From positions 1-64,000 of the forward strand of contig CAJKXC010000005.1 of the NCBI GenBank assembly GCA_905203765.1: a DNA stretch of 64,000 bases, read 5' to 3'. Positions 41,707-50,027 of the stretch are shown here, piece after piece. How positions within the stretch are numbered: position 1 is the stretch's first letter; every line of letters begins with the position of its first letter. A program made the position numbers and the translations under genes. The notes under the pieces are model-generated. The model was not told where the DNA came from. It saw only the letters and a list, made by a program, of their open reading frames with translations, and did not search any database. The DNA is from an uncultured Bacteroides sp. (lineage in GTDB: Bacteria; Bacteroidota; Bacteroidia; Bacteroidales; Bacteroidaceae).

Positions 41707-42981
41707 TTATAGGTCGAATCCGATGTCTCTTCTGAAGTATTTCTTTTCGAAGTCTATGATATCGGCTACTTTATAGCTCTTGGCAAGGGCTTCTTCCTTT
41801 GTCTCTCCGTAGGAGCAGACGGCGATGACGCGCCCGCCGTTGGTCACTACCTGTCCGTCCTTCAGGGCGGTGCCGGCGTGGAAAAGGATGCTGTCCGTTT
41901 GGGCGGCTTGCTCGAAGCCGGTCATCGGTTTGCCCTTTTCGTAAGCTTCCGGGTATCCGCCGCTCACCAGCATGACGCAGGCTGCGGTACGCGGGTCGAG
42001 TTCCATCGTGCGCTGGTCGAGGTTGCCCTGGGCTACGCCTTGCAGCAGGTCTACGAGGTCGCTCTTGATGCGCAGCATCACGCTCTCTGTTTCGGGGTCG
42101 CCCATGCGGACGTTGTATTCTATCACCATCGGCTCGTTCTTCACGTTTATCAGGCCGAGGAAGATGAAGCCCTGGTAGGTGATTTCTTCTTCGAGCAGTC
42201 CGTTGATGGTGGGCTCGATGATGCGTGTGCGTACTTTCTCCATAAACACTTCGTCGGCAAACGGTACGGGGGTGACACTGCCCATGCCGCCGGTATTGAG
42301 GCCTTTGTCGCCTTCGCCGATGCGCTTGTAGTCTTTGGCTACGGGGAGAACCTTGTAGTGGCGTCCGTCTGTCAGTACGAATACGGAGCACTCTATGCCA
42401 CTGAGGAATTCTTCAATGACCACCGTGGCGCTGGCATCGCCGAACATACCGCCCAGCATCTCTTTCAGTTCCTTTTGGGCTTCTTCCAGGGTAGGGAGAA
42501 TCAGTACGCCTTTGCCGGCACAGAGGCCGTCGGCTTTCAGTACGTAGGGGGCTTCGAGGGTTTCGAGGAAAGCCAGTCCTTCGTCGAGGGTCTGCGCTGT
42601 GACGCTTTTGTAGCGTGCGGTAGGGATGCCGTGGCGTTGCATGAATTCTTTGGCGAACTCCTTGCTGCCTTCCAGCGTAGCGCCTTTGGCAGAGGGGCCT
42701 ATGATGGCGATGTGGCGGGTGGCAATGTCTTTCTTGAAGTAGTCGAAGATGCCTTCTACCAGCGGATCTTCGGGACCTACTACAATCATGTCTATCTTTT
42801 GTTCAAGGGCAAAGGCCTTGATAGCGGGGAAGTCAGTGGCTTTGATGTTTACGTTCTCGCCTGCCGCACCTGTTCCGGCATTGCCGGGAGCGATGTACAG
42901 CTTCTCTACTTTCGGGCTTTGGGCTATCTTCCATGCCAAAGCGTGTTCGCGGCCTCCTGAGCCTAATAGTAATACTTTCAT
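41707..42981 (-). CDS. purD: Phosphoribosylamine-glycine ligase
   Basis: A 424-aa GARS enzyme of purine synthesis that joins glycine to phosphoribosylamine using ATP. The N-terminal motif [16 protein letters not shown], the ATP-grasp segments [13 protein letters not shown] and [12 protein letters not shown], the family signature [10 protein letters not shown], and [10 protein letters not shown] are all present at normal length. The gene lies in a minus-strand run with the S9 peptidase upstream (63-bp gap) and a membrane protein directly downstream. Confidence 0.96.
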   Translation of the reverse strand: MKVLLLGSGGREHALAWKIAQSPKVEKLYIAPGNAGTGAAGENVNIKATDFPAIKAFALEQKIDMIVVGPEDPLVEGIFDYFKKDIATRHIAIIGPSAKGATLEGSKEFAKEFMQRHGIPTARYKSVTAQTLDEGLAFLETLEAPYVLKADGLCAGKGVLILPTLEEAQKELKEMLGGMFGDASATVVIEEFLSGIECSVFVLTDGRHYKVLPVAKDYKRIGEGDKGLNTGGMGSVTPVPFADEVFMEKVRTRIIEPTINGLLEEEITYQGFIFLGLINVKNEPMVIEYNVRMGDPETESVMLRIKSDLVDLLQGVAQGNLDQRTMELDPRTAACVMLVSGGYPEAYEKGKPMTGFEQAAQTDSILFHAGTALKDGQVVTNGGRVIAVCSYGETKEEALAKSYKVADIIDFEKKYFRRDIGFDL

Positions 42982-43044
42982 GACTTGTTATTTCTATGTT
43001 ATTTATTCTTTATATTCTTTTGTATCAGTAGGTAAAGGGAGTTG

Positions 43045-45318
43045 TTATTTCCCTAAATAATCCTCAAAATACCTCGTTATCTTCTCGTGCAGATGCACGC
43101 GGTCACGTCCCATGACGTTGTGCTTGTGTCCGGGATAGATGAACAAATCGGGATAGGTGCGGGCATCCACACACGCTTTCATAAAGGAAAGTGTATGCTG
43201 GGGCACGCAGGTATCGTCGTGGTCATCGTGGATGATGAGCAGATGTCCTTTCAGGTTGCCGGCAAGGTTCTTCAGGTTGGTGGCTTTGTAGCCTTCGGGG
43301 TTGGTTTGCGGGGTATCCATGTATCGTTCGCCGTACATGATTTCGTAGTATGCCCAGTCGATGACAGGGCCTCCGGCAACGCCTACCTTGAAGATTTCGG
43401 GATAACGCAGCATCAGCGCCGTCGTCATGTGTCCGCCAAAGCTCCAGCCGTGTATGCCGATGCGGTTGGCATCTACATAAGGCAGGCTTGTGAGGAACTC
43501 TACTCCTTTCACCTGGTCTTTGCCTTCTTCGATGCCGAGGTGGCGGAAGGTGGCGTTCTCGAATTCCAGTCCGCGGTTGCTGCTGCCACGGTTGTCGAGG
43601 GTGAACATGATGTAACCCTTGTTTGCCATGTAGATGTCCCAAGAACGGGCTTTATTGAGCCAACTATTGTCTACCAGCTGGGTGTGCGGACCGCCGTATA
43701 CGTAGACGATGGCGGGGTATTGCTTGTTCGGGTCAAAGTCGGCGGGCTTCATGATGCGGTAGTACAGGTCGGTCTTTCCGTCGGCTGCCTTGATGGTTCC
43801 TGTCTCGATGCTTGGCATGATGAAACCTTTGTAGGGGTTGGCGGCGGTCAGCAGGGTGTATTGCTGTTGCTTCTTCGGGTTGGTGGACATCAGTTTGATG
43901 ATGCGCGGGCAATCGGGCGAAGAAGCCTTGTCAATGAGGCTGGTGCCCATAAAACCGGAAATCTCGGCAGAATGTACGCCCTGCGCATCTCCTATCAGGT
44001 TCCGTGCGCCGTTCTTCAGGCTGACGGCGTAGATGTTGCTTTGAAGCGGGGAGAGTTCTGTGCTTTGGATGAGGATGCTTCGGGTTTGTTGATTGAAGCC
44101 CAGTACTTTCTGCACCATCCATTCGCCTTGTGTGAGTTGCTTCAACAGTTCTCCCTCTACATTATATAGGTACAGGTGGTTGAAGCCGTCGCGCTGGCTC
44201 TGATAGATAAACTTGCTGCTGTCCCAGGGCAGGAAGAGGATGGGAGACTGCGGCTCCACGTATTTGGTGTGTGTTTCTTCTAAGAGGACTTTCGTCAGTT
44301 CGCCGGTTTCGGCGTTGTACTGGCAGAGTTTGGCGTGGTTTTGGTCACGGTTCAGTTCTATCAGGTAGAGGCTCTTCTCGTCCGGTGCCCAGCAGATGTT
44401 GGTGAAGTAACGGTCGGTGGGGTCGCCGGCATTCAGGTAGATAGTTTCTTGTGTTTCCGGGTTGTAGATGCCTACCTTTACTTGATGGCTGAGCATGCCT
44501 GCCATCGGGTAACGGACTTTCTCGACTAAAGCGATTCGTGGGGTGATGTCTACCAAAGGGTAGGGTGTCACCATACTTTCGTTCATGCGATAGAAGGCGA
44601 GTTTGTTTCCGCTGGGGCTCCAGTAGGTGCCTTTGGAGATGCCGAACTCGTTGCGGTGTACGCTTTGTCCGCAGACGATGCCTTCGGGTTCGTTGGTTAC
44701 TTGCCGGGTTTGTCCGTCGGCGGTCATCACGTAGAGGTTATTCTTGAGTGTGTAGGCGAGGTTGCGGCTTACTTCGTTCCAGTCTTCGTTTTCTGCCTGG
44801 GCGGGACAAGGCTGGCTCCACACCAGTTCTTTCTTTTTCCAGTTGATGAGGGCGCGATGCTTGTCGGTTTGCAGCAACAGAAGCGGATCTACCTGTATCT
44901 GTATTCCCAGGTTGACGCTTCGGGTTGCGTTGACGGCCTTTGCCGATTGGAAATCATGGAGTTTTCCCAGTTCTTTCTCTGCCAGCAGGTTGTTGGCTTC
45001 TTCCAGGGTGAGAGCGGTGAAGTTCTTCCCTGCTTTTATTCCCGGTCCGTTCACTGCCCAAGTACCTTCTATGCGGTCGGTGCCCAATTCCAGGCAAGCA
45101 GCATCGCCATACCACTGGTATTCCTTGTTCTCAACCGTGAGATAGGTTTCACCACCGGGATATAAGTCTTCCAGCGTCAGCATCTTTAATTCTTGCTTGG
45201 CATCATTCGACTCTTGTTTGCTGGTATTCGTTTCTTGTGCCATAACGTTTGTTGTAAACAGAGCAGGCATTGCCATCAGCAATGCCAGGGTACCCTTATT
45301 TATCTTCTTCACATTCAT
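43045..45318 (-). CDS. Dipeptidyl peptidase IV-family S9 serine peptidase
   Basis: A 757-aa secreted peptidase (signal peptide ends in VMA). A beta-propeller (~100-480) precedes an alpha/beta-hydrolase domain. The nucleophile lies in GWSFGG (~626), the Asp in HDDHDDTC (~699) and the His in PGHKHN (~734). Such enzymes clip dipeptides or tripeptides after proline in the periplasm. The first 23 bases overlap the end of the ORF6N gene, so its own leader and promoter lie inside that gene. Confidence 0.9.
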   Translation of the reverse strand: MNVKKINKGTLALLMAMPALFTTNVMAQETNTSKQESNDAKQELKMLTLEDLYPGGETYLTVENKEYQWYGDAACLELGTDRIEGTWAVNGPGIKAGKNFTALTLEEANNLLAEKELGKLHDFQSAKAVNATRSVNLGIQIQVDPLLLLQTDKHRALINWKKKELVWSQPCPAQAENEDWNEVSRNLAYTLKNNLYVMTADGQTRQVTNEPEGIVCGQSVHRNEFGISKGTYWSPSGNKLAFYRMNESMVTPYPLVDITPRIALVEKVRYPMAGMLSHQVKVGIYNPETQETIYLNAGDPTDRYFTNICWAPDEKSLYLIELNRDQNHAKLCQYNAETGELTKVLLEETHTKYVEPQSPILFLPWDSSKFIYQSQRDGFNHLYLYNVEGELLKQLTQGEWMVQKVLGFNQQTRSILIQSTELSPLQSNIYAVSLKNGARNLIGDAQGVHSAEISGFMGTSLIDKASSPDCPRIIKLMSTNPKKQQQYTLLTAANPYKGFIMPSIETGTIKAADGKTDLYYRIMKPADFDPNKQYPAIVYVYGGPHTQLVDNSWLNKARSWDIYMANKGYIMFTLDNRGSSNRGLEFENATFRHLGIEEGKDQVKGVEFLTSLPYVDANRIGIHGWSFGGHMTTALMLRYPEIFKVGVAGGPVIDWAYYEIMYGERYMDTPQTNPEGYKATNLKNLAGNLKGHLLIIHDDHDDTCVPQHTLSFMKACVDARTYPDLFIYPGHKHNVMGRDRVHLHEKITRYFEDYLGK

Positions 45319-45895
45319 TATCTTTGTTGTTATTTTCTTTTCTGAATCCTTTCACTTCTATTCTGCCGCATGGGGAGCTCTTTACTTGAACAGCTGCACT
45401 CAGTTTGGCAAAGGCGGAGAAGAGTTCATCGAACTGTTTCTCGTAGCTATCTCTATCCGAAGATACATCTTCTTCCAAATATTCTATTCTCTTTCTCAAC
45501 TCTTCTAACTCCTGCTTCGGGGCATGAGAGAGGAGATATTGGCGCATGTGGACGAAAGCACGCATGATGTTGATGTTGACTTCAATGGCTTTCGGGCTTC
45601 GCAGGATACCGGAAAGCATGGCGACACCTTGCTCGGTGAAGGCGAAAGGGGCATAACGAGTACCACCCCAACTTGAGGTTCCATTTTGGAACCTCAAACT
45701 GTTTATCAGTAAGTTAGCCTCTTGGTTTGATAGTTGAAACATAAAATCTTCAGGGAAACGTTCTATGTTTCTTTTTACAGCCTTATTAAGATTCTTTGTT
45801 TCTATCTCATACATCTCCGCCAAATCAAAGTCCAGCATCACCTTCTGTCCCCTAATTTCATATATCTTGTTTTCAATAATGATTAGCTCATCCAT
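45296..45895 (-). CDS. ORF6N-domain DNA-binding protein
   Basis: A 199-aa protein. Residues ~9-95 form an ORF6N domain (KilA-N/Bro-N related, phage-type DNA binding) with IRGQKVMLDFDLAEMYE, RFPEDFMFQLS and FAFTEQGVAML. A coiled coil follows (~125-165), then a charged tail. The segment LRFQNGTSSWGG (~67-78) is encoded by a 21-bp palindrome. Related palindromes stand upstream as an array at 45908-46080. The gene stands between rRNA methyltransferase and S9 peptidase genes and runs into the latter's start, which suggests insertion. Autoregulation through the palindromes is possible. The role is unknown. Confidence 0.82.
   Translation of the reverse strand: MDELIIIENKIYEIRGQKVMLDFDLAEMYEIETKNLNKAVKRNIERFPEDFMFQLSNQEANLLINSLRFQNGTSSWGGTRYAPFAFTEQGVAMLSGILRSPKAIEVNINIMRAFVHMRQYLLSHAPKQELEELRKRIEYLEEDVSSDRDSYEKQFDELFSAFAKLSAAVQVKSSPCGRIEVKGFRKENNNKDNECEEDK
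45673..45720. repeat. Palindromic unit inside the ORF6N coding region
   Basis: TTGAGGTTCCATTTTGG plus its mirror half makes a 25-bp palindrome (45673-45697), followed by a linker ACTGTTTATCAGTAAGTTAG shared with the upstream array. It encodes residues EANLLINSLRFQNGTSS. Confidence 0.85.
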
Positions 45896-45907
45896 TATTT
45901 ATCGTAT

Positions 45908-46080
45908 TTGAGGTGACAATTTGGCACCTCATCTTGTTTTTCAGTAAGTTAGCCCTTAACTTGAGGTTGCAATTTGTGACCTCAAGTTGATTCTCAACTA
46001 CTTGGCTTTAAGGTCACATTTTGTGACCTTATACTGTTTCTCAGTTATTTAGCAAGTAACTCGTCACAACTTGTGACCAG
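45908..46080. repeat. Array of four palindromic units upstream of the ORF6N gene
   Basis: 21-bp palindromes start at 45910, 45963, 46010 and 46060 (spacings 53, 47 and 50 bp). The pattern is GAGGTnnCAAnTTGnnACCTC on the plus strand, weaker in the last. Linkers are related to CTGTTTCTCAGTTATTTAGC. Read on the minus strand, the units match the segment of the ORF6N gene at 45673-45720. The last palindrome ends one base from the stop codon of the methyltransferase gene. Confidence 0.88.
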
Positions 46081-46081
46081 T

Positions 46082-47620
46082 TTACTCCTCTCCTTTCTCC
46101 TTGGATTCTCTTCTCTTTCTCTCCGGATAAGACTCCCCTCTCGGTTTGCGGTCTTCTCTATTCCGGAAGTTTCTGTCTCCACCGCGGAAGCTTCTTTCGC
46201 CGTCTGCCGGTTTGCGATATTCGCGGGGCTTGAAGTCGCGTCTTTCCCCGTCTTTGAAGTCGCGTCCTTCTCTTGGTCTGAATTCCCGTTTCTCTCCGGA
46301 ATTGAATTCTCTTGGTCTGCGCTCTCCGTTGAATTCGCGTGGGCGGCGTTCTCCGCTATATTCACGTCTTTCTCCGCTGAACTCTCTTCTTTCCCGGGTT
46401 TTTACTTCCCTTCTTTCTCCCGAAGCAAGTTTCAGCTCTTTGGGTTCTTTGCTCAATTCGTCTCCACTTTCACGGAACTCCTTGTACTTACCGTCGAATA
46501 TCTCATACTGGCGGAACTCGCACTCCAACGCGCCGTTGAACAACGGTATCTTGGTGGTAGGCTTCAGCCCGATCTGGTCGAAACACTCTTCGCGATAAGA
46601 CAGAATCCAGGCAGTATTGCCGGTAAACGCATGCTTCAGGCGTTCGCCAATCATGGAGTACAAGCCCAGCAAGTCATTGGTAGAAATACGCTCTCCGTAA
46701 GGCGGGTTGGTGATGATGATGGATTTCTCCGCCGGTTGCTCGAACTGCTGGAAAGGTTGCAGTTTCAGCGTTACGTCCTTGCTGACACCGGCAGCCTTTA
46801 TGTTGCGCGTAGCAATTTCATTGGCTTGCGGACTATTATCGTAGCCATATATCTTATGCGTGAATTCACGCTCCTGGCTGTCGTCATTATAGATGGTATC
46901 GAACAAATCTTGGTCGAAGTCCACCCACTTCTCGAAGGCAAATTCCTTGCGGAACACACCCGGAGCAATGTTGCGGGCAATCAGAGCCGCCTCGATGGCG
47001 ATGGTTCCCGAACCGCACATCGGGTCTATCAGGTCGCACTCGCCGTTCCAGCCGGTCATCAGAATCATACCGGCAGCCAGTACCTCATTCAGCGGAGCCT
47101 CTACCGCTTCCTGGCGATAGCCGCGGCGGTGCAGGGACTCACCGCTGGAGTCGAGTGAAAGCGTACATTTGGTTTCGGCAATATGGATGTTCAGCAGTAC
47201 GTCCGGCTTGTTGATGCGCACGCTGGGACGCTTGCCCGACTGCTCGCGGAAATAATCCACGATGGCATCTTTCACTTTGTATGAGACGAACTTGGAGTGG
47301 CGGAACTCTTCGCTGAATACTACCGCATCTACGGCAAAAGTCTTGTCCGTGTCCAGGAAGTCTTCCCAGTGGATTGCCTTGATTTGTTCGTAGACTTCAT
47401 CGGCGTCTTTGGCATTGAAGTGTTTGATGGGTTTCAGGATGCGGATGGCCGTACGCAGGCAGAAGTTTGCTTTGTACATCATTGCCTTGTCTCCACTGAA
47501 GGACACCATGCGGCGACCTATTTCAATGTCGTTGGCTCCCAGTGCTGTAAGTTCTTGTGCCAGTACTTCTTCCAGTCCTTGGAAGGTTTTGGCAATCATT
47601 TCGAAAGATTGTTCGCTCAT
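46082..47620 (-). CDS. RlmL-type 23S rRNA N2-guanine methyltransferase with Arg-rich tail
   Basis: A 512-aa enzyme. A THUMP RNA-binding domain (~45-155) is followed by a Rossmann methyltransferase: DPMCGSGTIAIEAAL (~198, SAM loop) and NPPYGER (~308, catalytic). This is the THUMP-UPF0020 part of RlmL, which methylates 23S rRNA. Residues ~395-512 are a low-complexity tail with repeated GERREF/GERRPREF units and many Arg, Glu and Gly; such tails usually bind RNA. The SAM domain has the common length; the tail is an addition. The ORF6N array starts one base after the stop. Confidence 0.87.
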   Translation of the reverse strand: MSEQSFEMIAKTFQGLEEVLAQELTALGANDIEIGRRMVSFSGDKAMMYKANFCLRTAIRILKPIKHFNAKDADEVYEQIKAIHWEDFLDTDKTFAVDAVVFSEEFRHSKFVSYKVKDAIVDYFREQSGKRPSVRINKPDVLLNIHIAETKCTLSLDSSGESLHRRGYRQEAVEAPLNEVLAAGMILMTGWNGECDLIDPMCGSGTIAIEAALIARNIAPGVFRKEFAFEKWVDFDQDLFDTIYNDDSQEREFTHKIYGYDNSPQANEIATRNIKAAGVSKDVTLKLQPFQQFEQPAEKSIIITNPPYGERISTNDLLGLYSMIGERLKHAFTGNTAWILSYREECFDQIGLKPTTKIPLFNGALECEFRQYEIFDGKYKEFRESGDELSKEPKELKLASGERREVKTRERREFSGERREYSGERRPREFNGERRPREFNSGEKREFRPREGRDFKDGERRDFKPREYRKPADGERSFRGGDRNFRNREDRKPRGESYPERKRRESKEKGEE

Positions 47621-47670
47621 CTATTTATTTGCTATTTTGACTATTTACTATATTATATGTTTTGAAGTCT

Positions 47671-48570
47671 CTACTTTTTGGCTTTCGTCTGTACGATTCG
47701 TGCTCCTGCCGGTACGTCTTCCGTCACCCAGATATTACCGCCTACGGTGGCATCGCGTCCGATGGTGATGCGTCCCAGTATGGTGGCGTTGGAGTAGACG
47801 ATGACGTTGTCTTCCAGTATGGGATGGCGTGGAATGCCCTTGATGGGCTTGCCGTCTCCGTCGAGCGGGAAACTCTTGGCGCCGAGGGTGACACCCTGAT
47901 ACAGTTTCACGTTGTTTCCGATGATGCACGTTTCGCCGATTACCACACCCGTTCCGTGGTCGATGGTGAAGTGGCTGCCGATTTCGGCTCCCGGATGAAT
48001 ATCAATCCCCGTTTCGCTATGCGCCATTTCGGTGATGATGCGTGGGATGAGGGGTACACCCAGCTTCAACAGCTCGTGCGCAATGCGGTAGTTGCTGATG
48101 GCGCGGATGGCGGGATAGCAACTGATGACTTCGCCGAACGAGTGGGCGGCAGGGTCGCCGTTGTAGGCAGCTTCCACATCGGTGGCAAGCATACGTCTCA
48201 TCTCCGGCAGGTGGCTGACGAACTTGGCGGCGAGCAGAGTAGCCTCTTCCCGTTGCAACTCGGTGCAGCAACTGCATTCACCGTCTCCGGCAAAACAGAG
48301 ACCGGCAAGGATTTGTTCGGTCAGCAAGTCGAACAAACGCTCTACGTTGACGCCGATATGATAAGTTACTGTACGGCTGTTGACCGTAGAATTTCCGAAG
48401 TATCCGGGGAAGATGATGGCACGTGCCAGTTCGATGATGTCGCACAGGACTTTTGCCGAAGGCAGCGGATTGCCGTCCGTATGCTGGTGAAACAGTCCCT
48501 TGTAAGATTCGCTTTCCGATAGCTCATCGACTGCTTGTGTCAGAATGTGGGTAAAGTTGAGTGGACTCAT
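47671..48570 (-). CDS. cysE: Serine O-acetyltransferase
   Basis: A 299-aa serine acetyltransferase (long form, with ~150 N-terminal residues before the catalytic part). The left-handed beta-helix has hexapeptide repeats with HSETGIDIHPGA, HFTIDHGTGVVIGE and GVTLGAKS. It makes O-acetylserine for cysteine synthesis. The start at MSPLNF (48570) fits the promoter element at 48601-48608; a longer frame to 48603 would begin upstream of transcription. It is divergent from cysK, the next enzyme of the pathway. Confidence 0.92.
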   Translation of the reverse strand: MSPLNFTHILTQAVDELSESESYKGLFHQHTDGNPLPSAKVLCDIIELARAIIFPGYFGNSTVNSRTVTYHIGVNVERLFDLLTEQILAGLCFAGDGECSCCTELQREEATLLAAKFVSHLPEMRRMLATDVEAAYNGDPAAHSFGEVISCYPAIRAISNYRIAHELLKLGVPLIPRIITEMAHSETGIDIHPGAEIGSHFTIDHGTGVVIGETCIIGNNVKLYQGVTLGAKSFPLDGDGKPIKGIPRHPILEDNVIVYSNATILGRITIGRDATVGGNIWVTEDVPAGARIVQTKAKK

Positions 48571-48600
48571 TCTTGATATCCTTAAGTTTAAAAGTGGCAA

Positions 48601-48608
48601 CAAAGGTA
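48601..48608 (-). promoter_or_regulatory. Bacteroides -7 promoter element for cysE
   Basis: The minus strand reads TACCTTTG, an exact TAnnTTTG, 31 bp before the cysE start at 48570. Confidence 0.62.
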
Positions 48609-48657
48609 CGAATTACTCGCTAAATATCCTACATATCCCTCATTTATAGTATGGATT

Positions 48658-48673
48658 TACCACATTTGTGGTA
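48658..48673. promoter_or_regulatory. Palindrome in the cysE/cysK divergent promoter region
   Basis: TACCACATTTGTGGTA has 7-bp arms (TACCACA/TGTGGTA) around TT. It lies midway between the two -7 elements (about 50 bp from one and 24 bp from the other), upstream of both. It is a good candidate operator for a shared regulator of cysteine synthesis. Confidence 0.55.
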
Positions 48674-48696
48674 TTTCCTATGAACCAATTCCCCAC

Positions 48697-48704
48697 TACT
48701 TTTG
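48697..48704 (+). promoter_or_regulatory. Bacteroides -7 promoter element for cysK
   Basis: TACTTTTG matches TAnnTTTG, 41 bp before the cysK start codon. Confidence 0.58.
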
Positions 48705-48745
48705 TCCTAACAGAAAGAAGTAACTAATAAACATCTTTATAGAGT

Positions 48746-49693
48746 ATGAAAAAGATAGCCCAACGCCTCACCGACCTGGTAGGCAACACTCCCCTGCTGG
48801 AGCTGAACAATTATAACAAAAGTAAAGAACTGAAAGCCCACGTCGTTGTCAAACTGGAATACTTCAATCCGGCAGGTAGCGTGAAAGACCGCGTCGCCCT
48901 CGCCATGATAGAAGATGCCGAATCCAAAGGCCTGCTGAAACCGGGCGCCACCATTATAGAGCCCACCAGTGGAAATACCGGTGTGGGGCTCGCCTTCGTA
49001 GCCGCCGCCAAAGGCTACAAACTGATATTGACCATGCCCGATACCATGAGCCTGGAGCGTCGCAACCTCTTGAAAGCATTGGCTGCCGAACTGGTCTTGA
49101 CTCCCGGTGCCGACGGCATGAAGGGGGCCATTGCTCGTGCCGAGGAGTTGCAGGCAGCCACTCCCGGTTCGTTGATTCTCCAACAGTTCGATAACCCCGC
49201 CAACCCTGCTGCGCACGAGCGTACCACGGGACAGGAGATATGGCGCGATACAGACGGCGGGGTCGATATCTTCGTTGCCGGCGTAGGTACGGGTGGAACG
49301 GTGAGCGGGGTAGGCGCCGCCTTGAAAGCGCATAACCCGAAGGTCAGGGTAGTAGCGGTAGAGCCGGAAGATTCTCCTGTACTCTCGGGCGGTAAACCCG
49401 GCCCTCACAAGATACAGGGCATCGGCGCAGGCTTCGTACCGAAGAACTACAACAGCGCAGTGATAGACGAAGTGTTGCAGGTATCCAATGATGATGCCAT
49501 CCGTACCGGGCGCGAGCTGGCAAAGTACGAAGGACTGCTTGTCGGCATCTCTTCCGGTGCCGCCGTAGCTGCTGCCACCCGCCTGGCAAGGCTGCCGGAG
49601 AATGAAGGGAAAACGATTGTAGCCCTGCTGCCCGATACGGGCGAACGCTATCTCTCGACGCTACTCTATGCATTCGAGGAATATCCGCTGTAA
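48746..49693 (+). CDS. cysK: Cysteine synthase A
   Basis: A 315-aa PLP enzyme (O-acetylserine sulfhydrylase). The PLP Lys is in NPAGSVKDR (~45), the substrate loop is PTSGNTG (~73), the PLP phosphate loop is [10 protein letters not shown] (~175) and the late SSGAAV motif is present. It turns O-acetylserine and sulfide into cysteine, so it acts on the product of the divergent cysE. A strong hairpin lies downstream at 49829. Confidence 0.95.
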   Translation: MKKIAQRLTDLVGNTPLLELNNYNKSKELKAHVVVKLEYFNPAGSVKDRVALAMIEDAESKGLLKPGATIIEPTSGNTGVGLAFVAAAKGYKLILTMPDTMSLERRNLLKALAAELVLTPGADGMKGAIARAEELQAATPGSLILQQFDNPANPAAHERTTGQEIWRDTDGGVDIFVAGVGTGGTVSGVGAALKAHNPKVRVVAVEPEDSPVLSGGKPGPHKIQGIGAGFVPKNYNSAVIDEVLQVSNDDAIRTGRELAKYEGLLVGISSGAAVAAATRLARLPENEGKTIVALLPDTGERYLSTLLYAFEEYPL

Positions 49694-49828
49694 CCGTTCT
49701 TCATAGTTGGCAAATATCCGCAGCATTAACAGCCTGCACAGGAGACATTAATGCCTGACGTATGAAACATCTATAGTTTACCCCTGAAAGAAGGGGACTT
49801 AGGGGGTCAAACCCTATACCTTAGTACT

Positions 49829-49917
49829 AAAAACACCCGGATGTTTTACCCTATAACATCCGGGTGTTTTTACTCTATAACATGGGGATGTTTCTTCATA
49901 AAACATCCCCATGTTTT
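49829..49917. repeat. Repeat array, family C, doubling as terminator
   Basis: Four units of AACA(T/C)-CCGG-type sequence start at 49832, 49855, 49879 and 49902 (pitch 23, 24, 23 bp). Neighbouring units pair: 49829-49845 with 49855-49871 gives a 17-bp stem followed by T runs (a bidirectional terminator), and 49879-49893 with 49901-49915 gives a 15-bp stem. Confidence 0.85.
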
Positions 49918-49952
49918 GGGTGCTAACTCCCTATCTTTGATGTCTTATGTCT

Positions 49953-50018
49953 TAATGTTTAGCTTGTTCAGTCCTAATGTTTAGTCTGTCCGATGCTAAT
50001 CTCCCGTCTCCCGACAAG
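49953..50018. repeat. Repeat array, family D (22-bp pitch)
   Basis: TAATGTTTAG-like units start at 49953 and 49975, with a decayed third (TAATCTCCCGTCTCC) at 49997. All are 22 bp apart. It ends just after the LruC stop codon, in the 3' flank. Confidence 0.65.
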
Positions 50019-50027
50019 CTATGTCGT

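Larger units (their letters stand above)
49694..50027. other. 334-bp intergenic region between convergent genes
   Basis: No gene is visible between cysK and the LruC gene. It holds one family C array (49829-49917) that includes the likely cysK terminator, and one family D array (49953-50018). Confidence 0.8.

Noticed and set aside
46045..46365. Small minus-strand frame in the methyltransferase tail region
   Set aside because: It is a shifted frame of the Arg-rich repeats and has no family features.
47671..48603. cysE starting at 48603
   Set aside because: That start overlaps the -7 promoter element; 48570 fits better.
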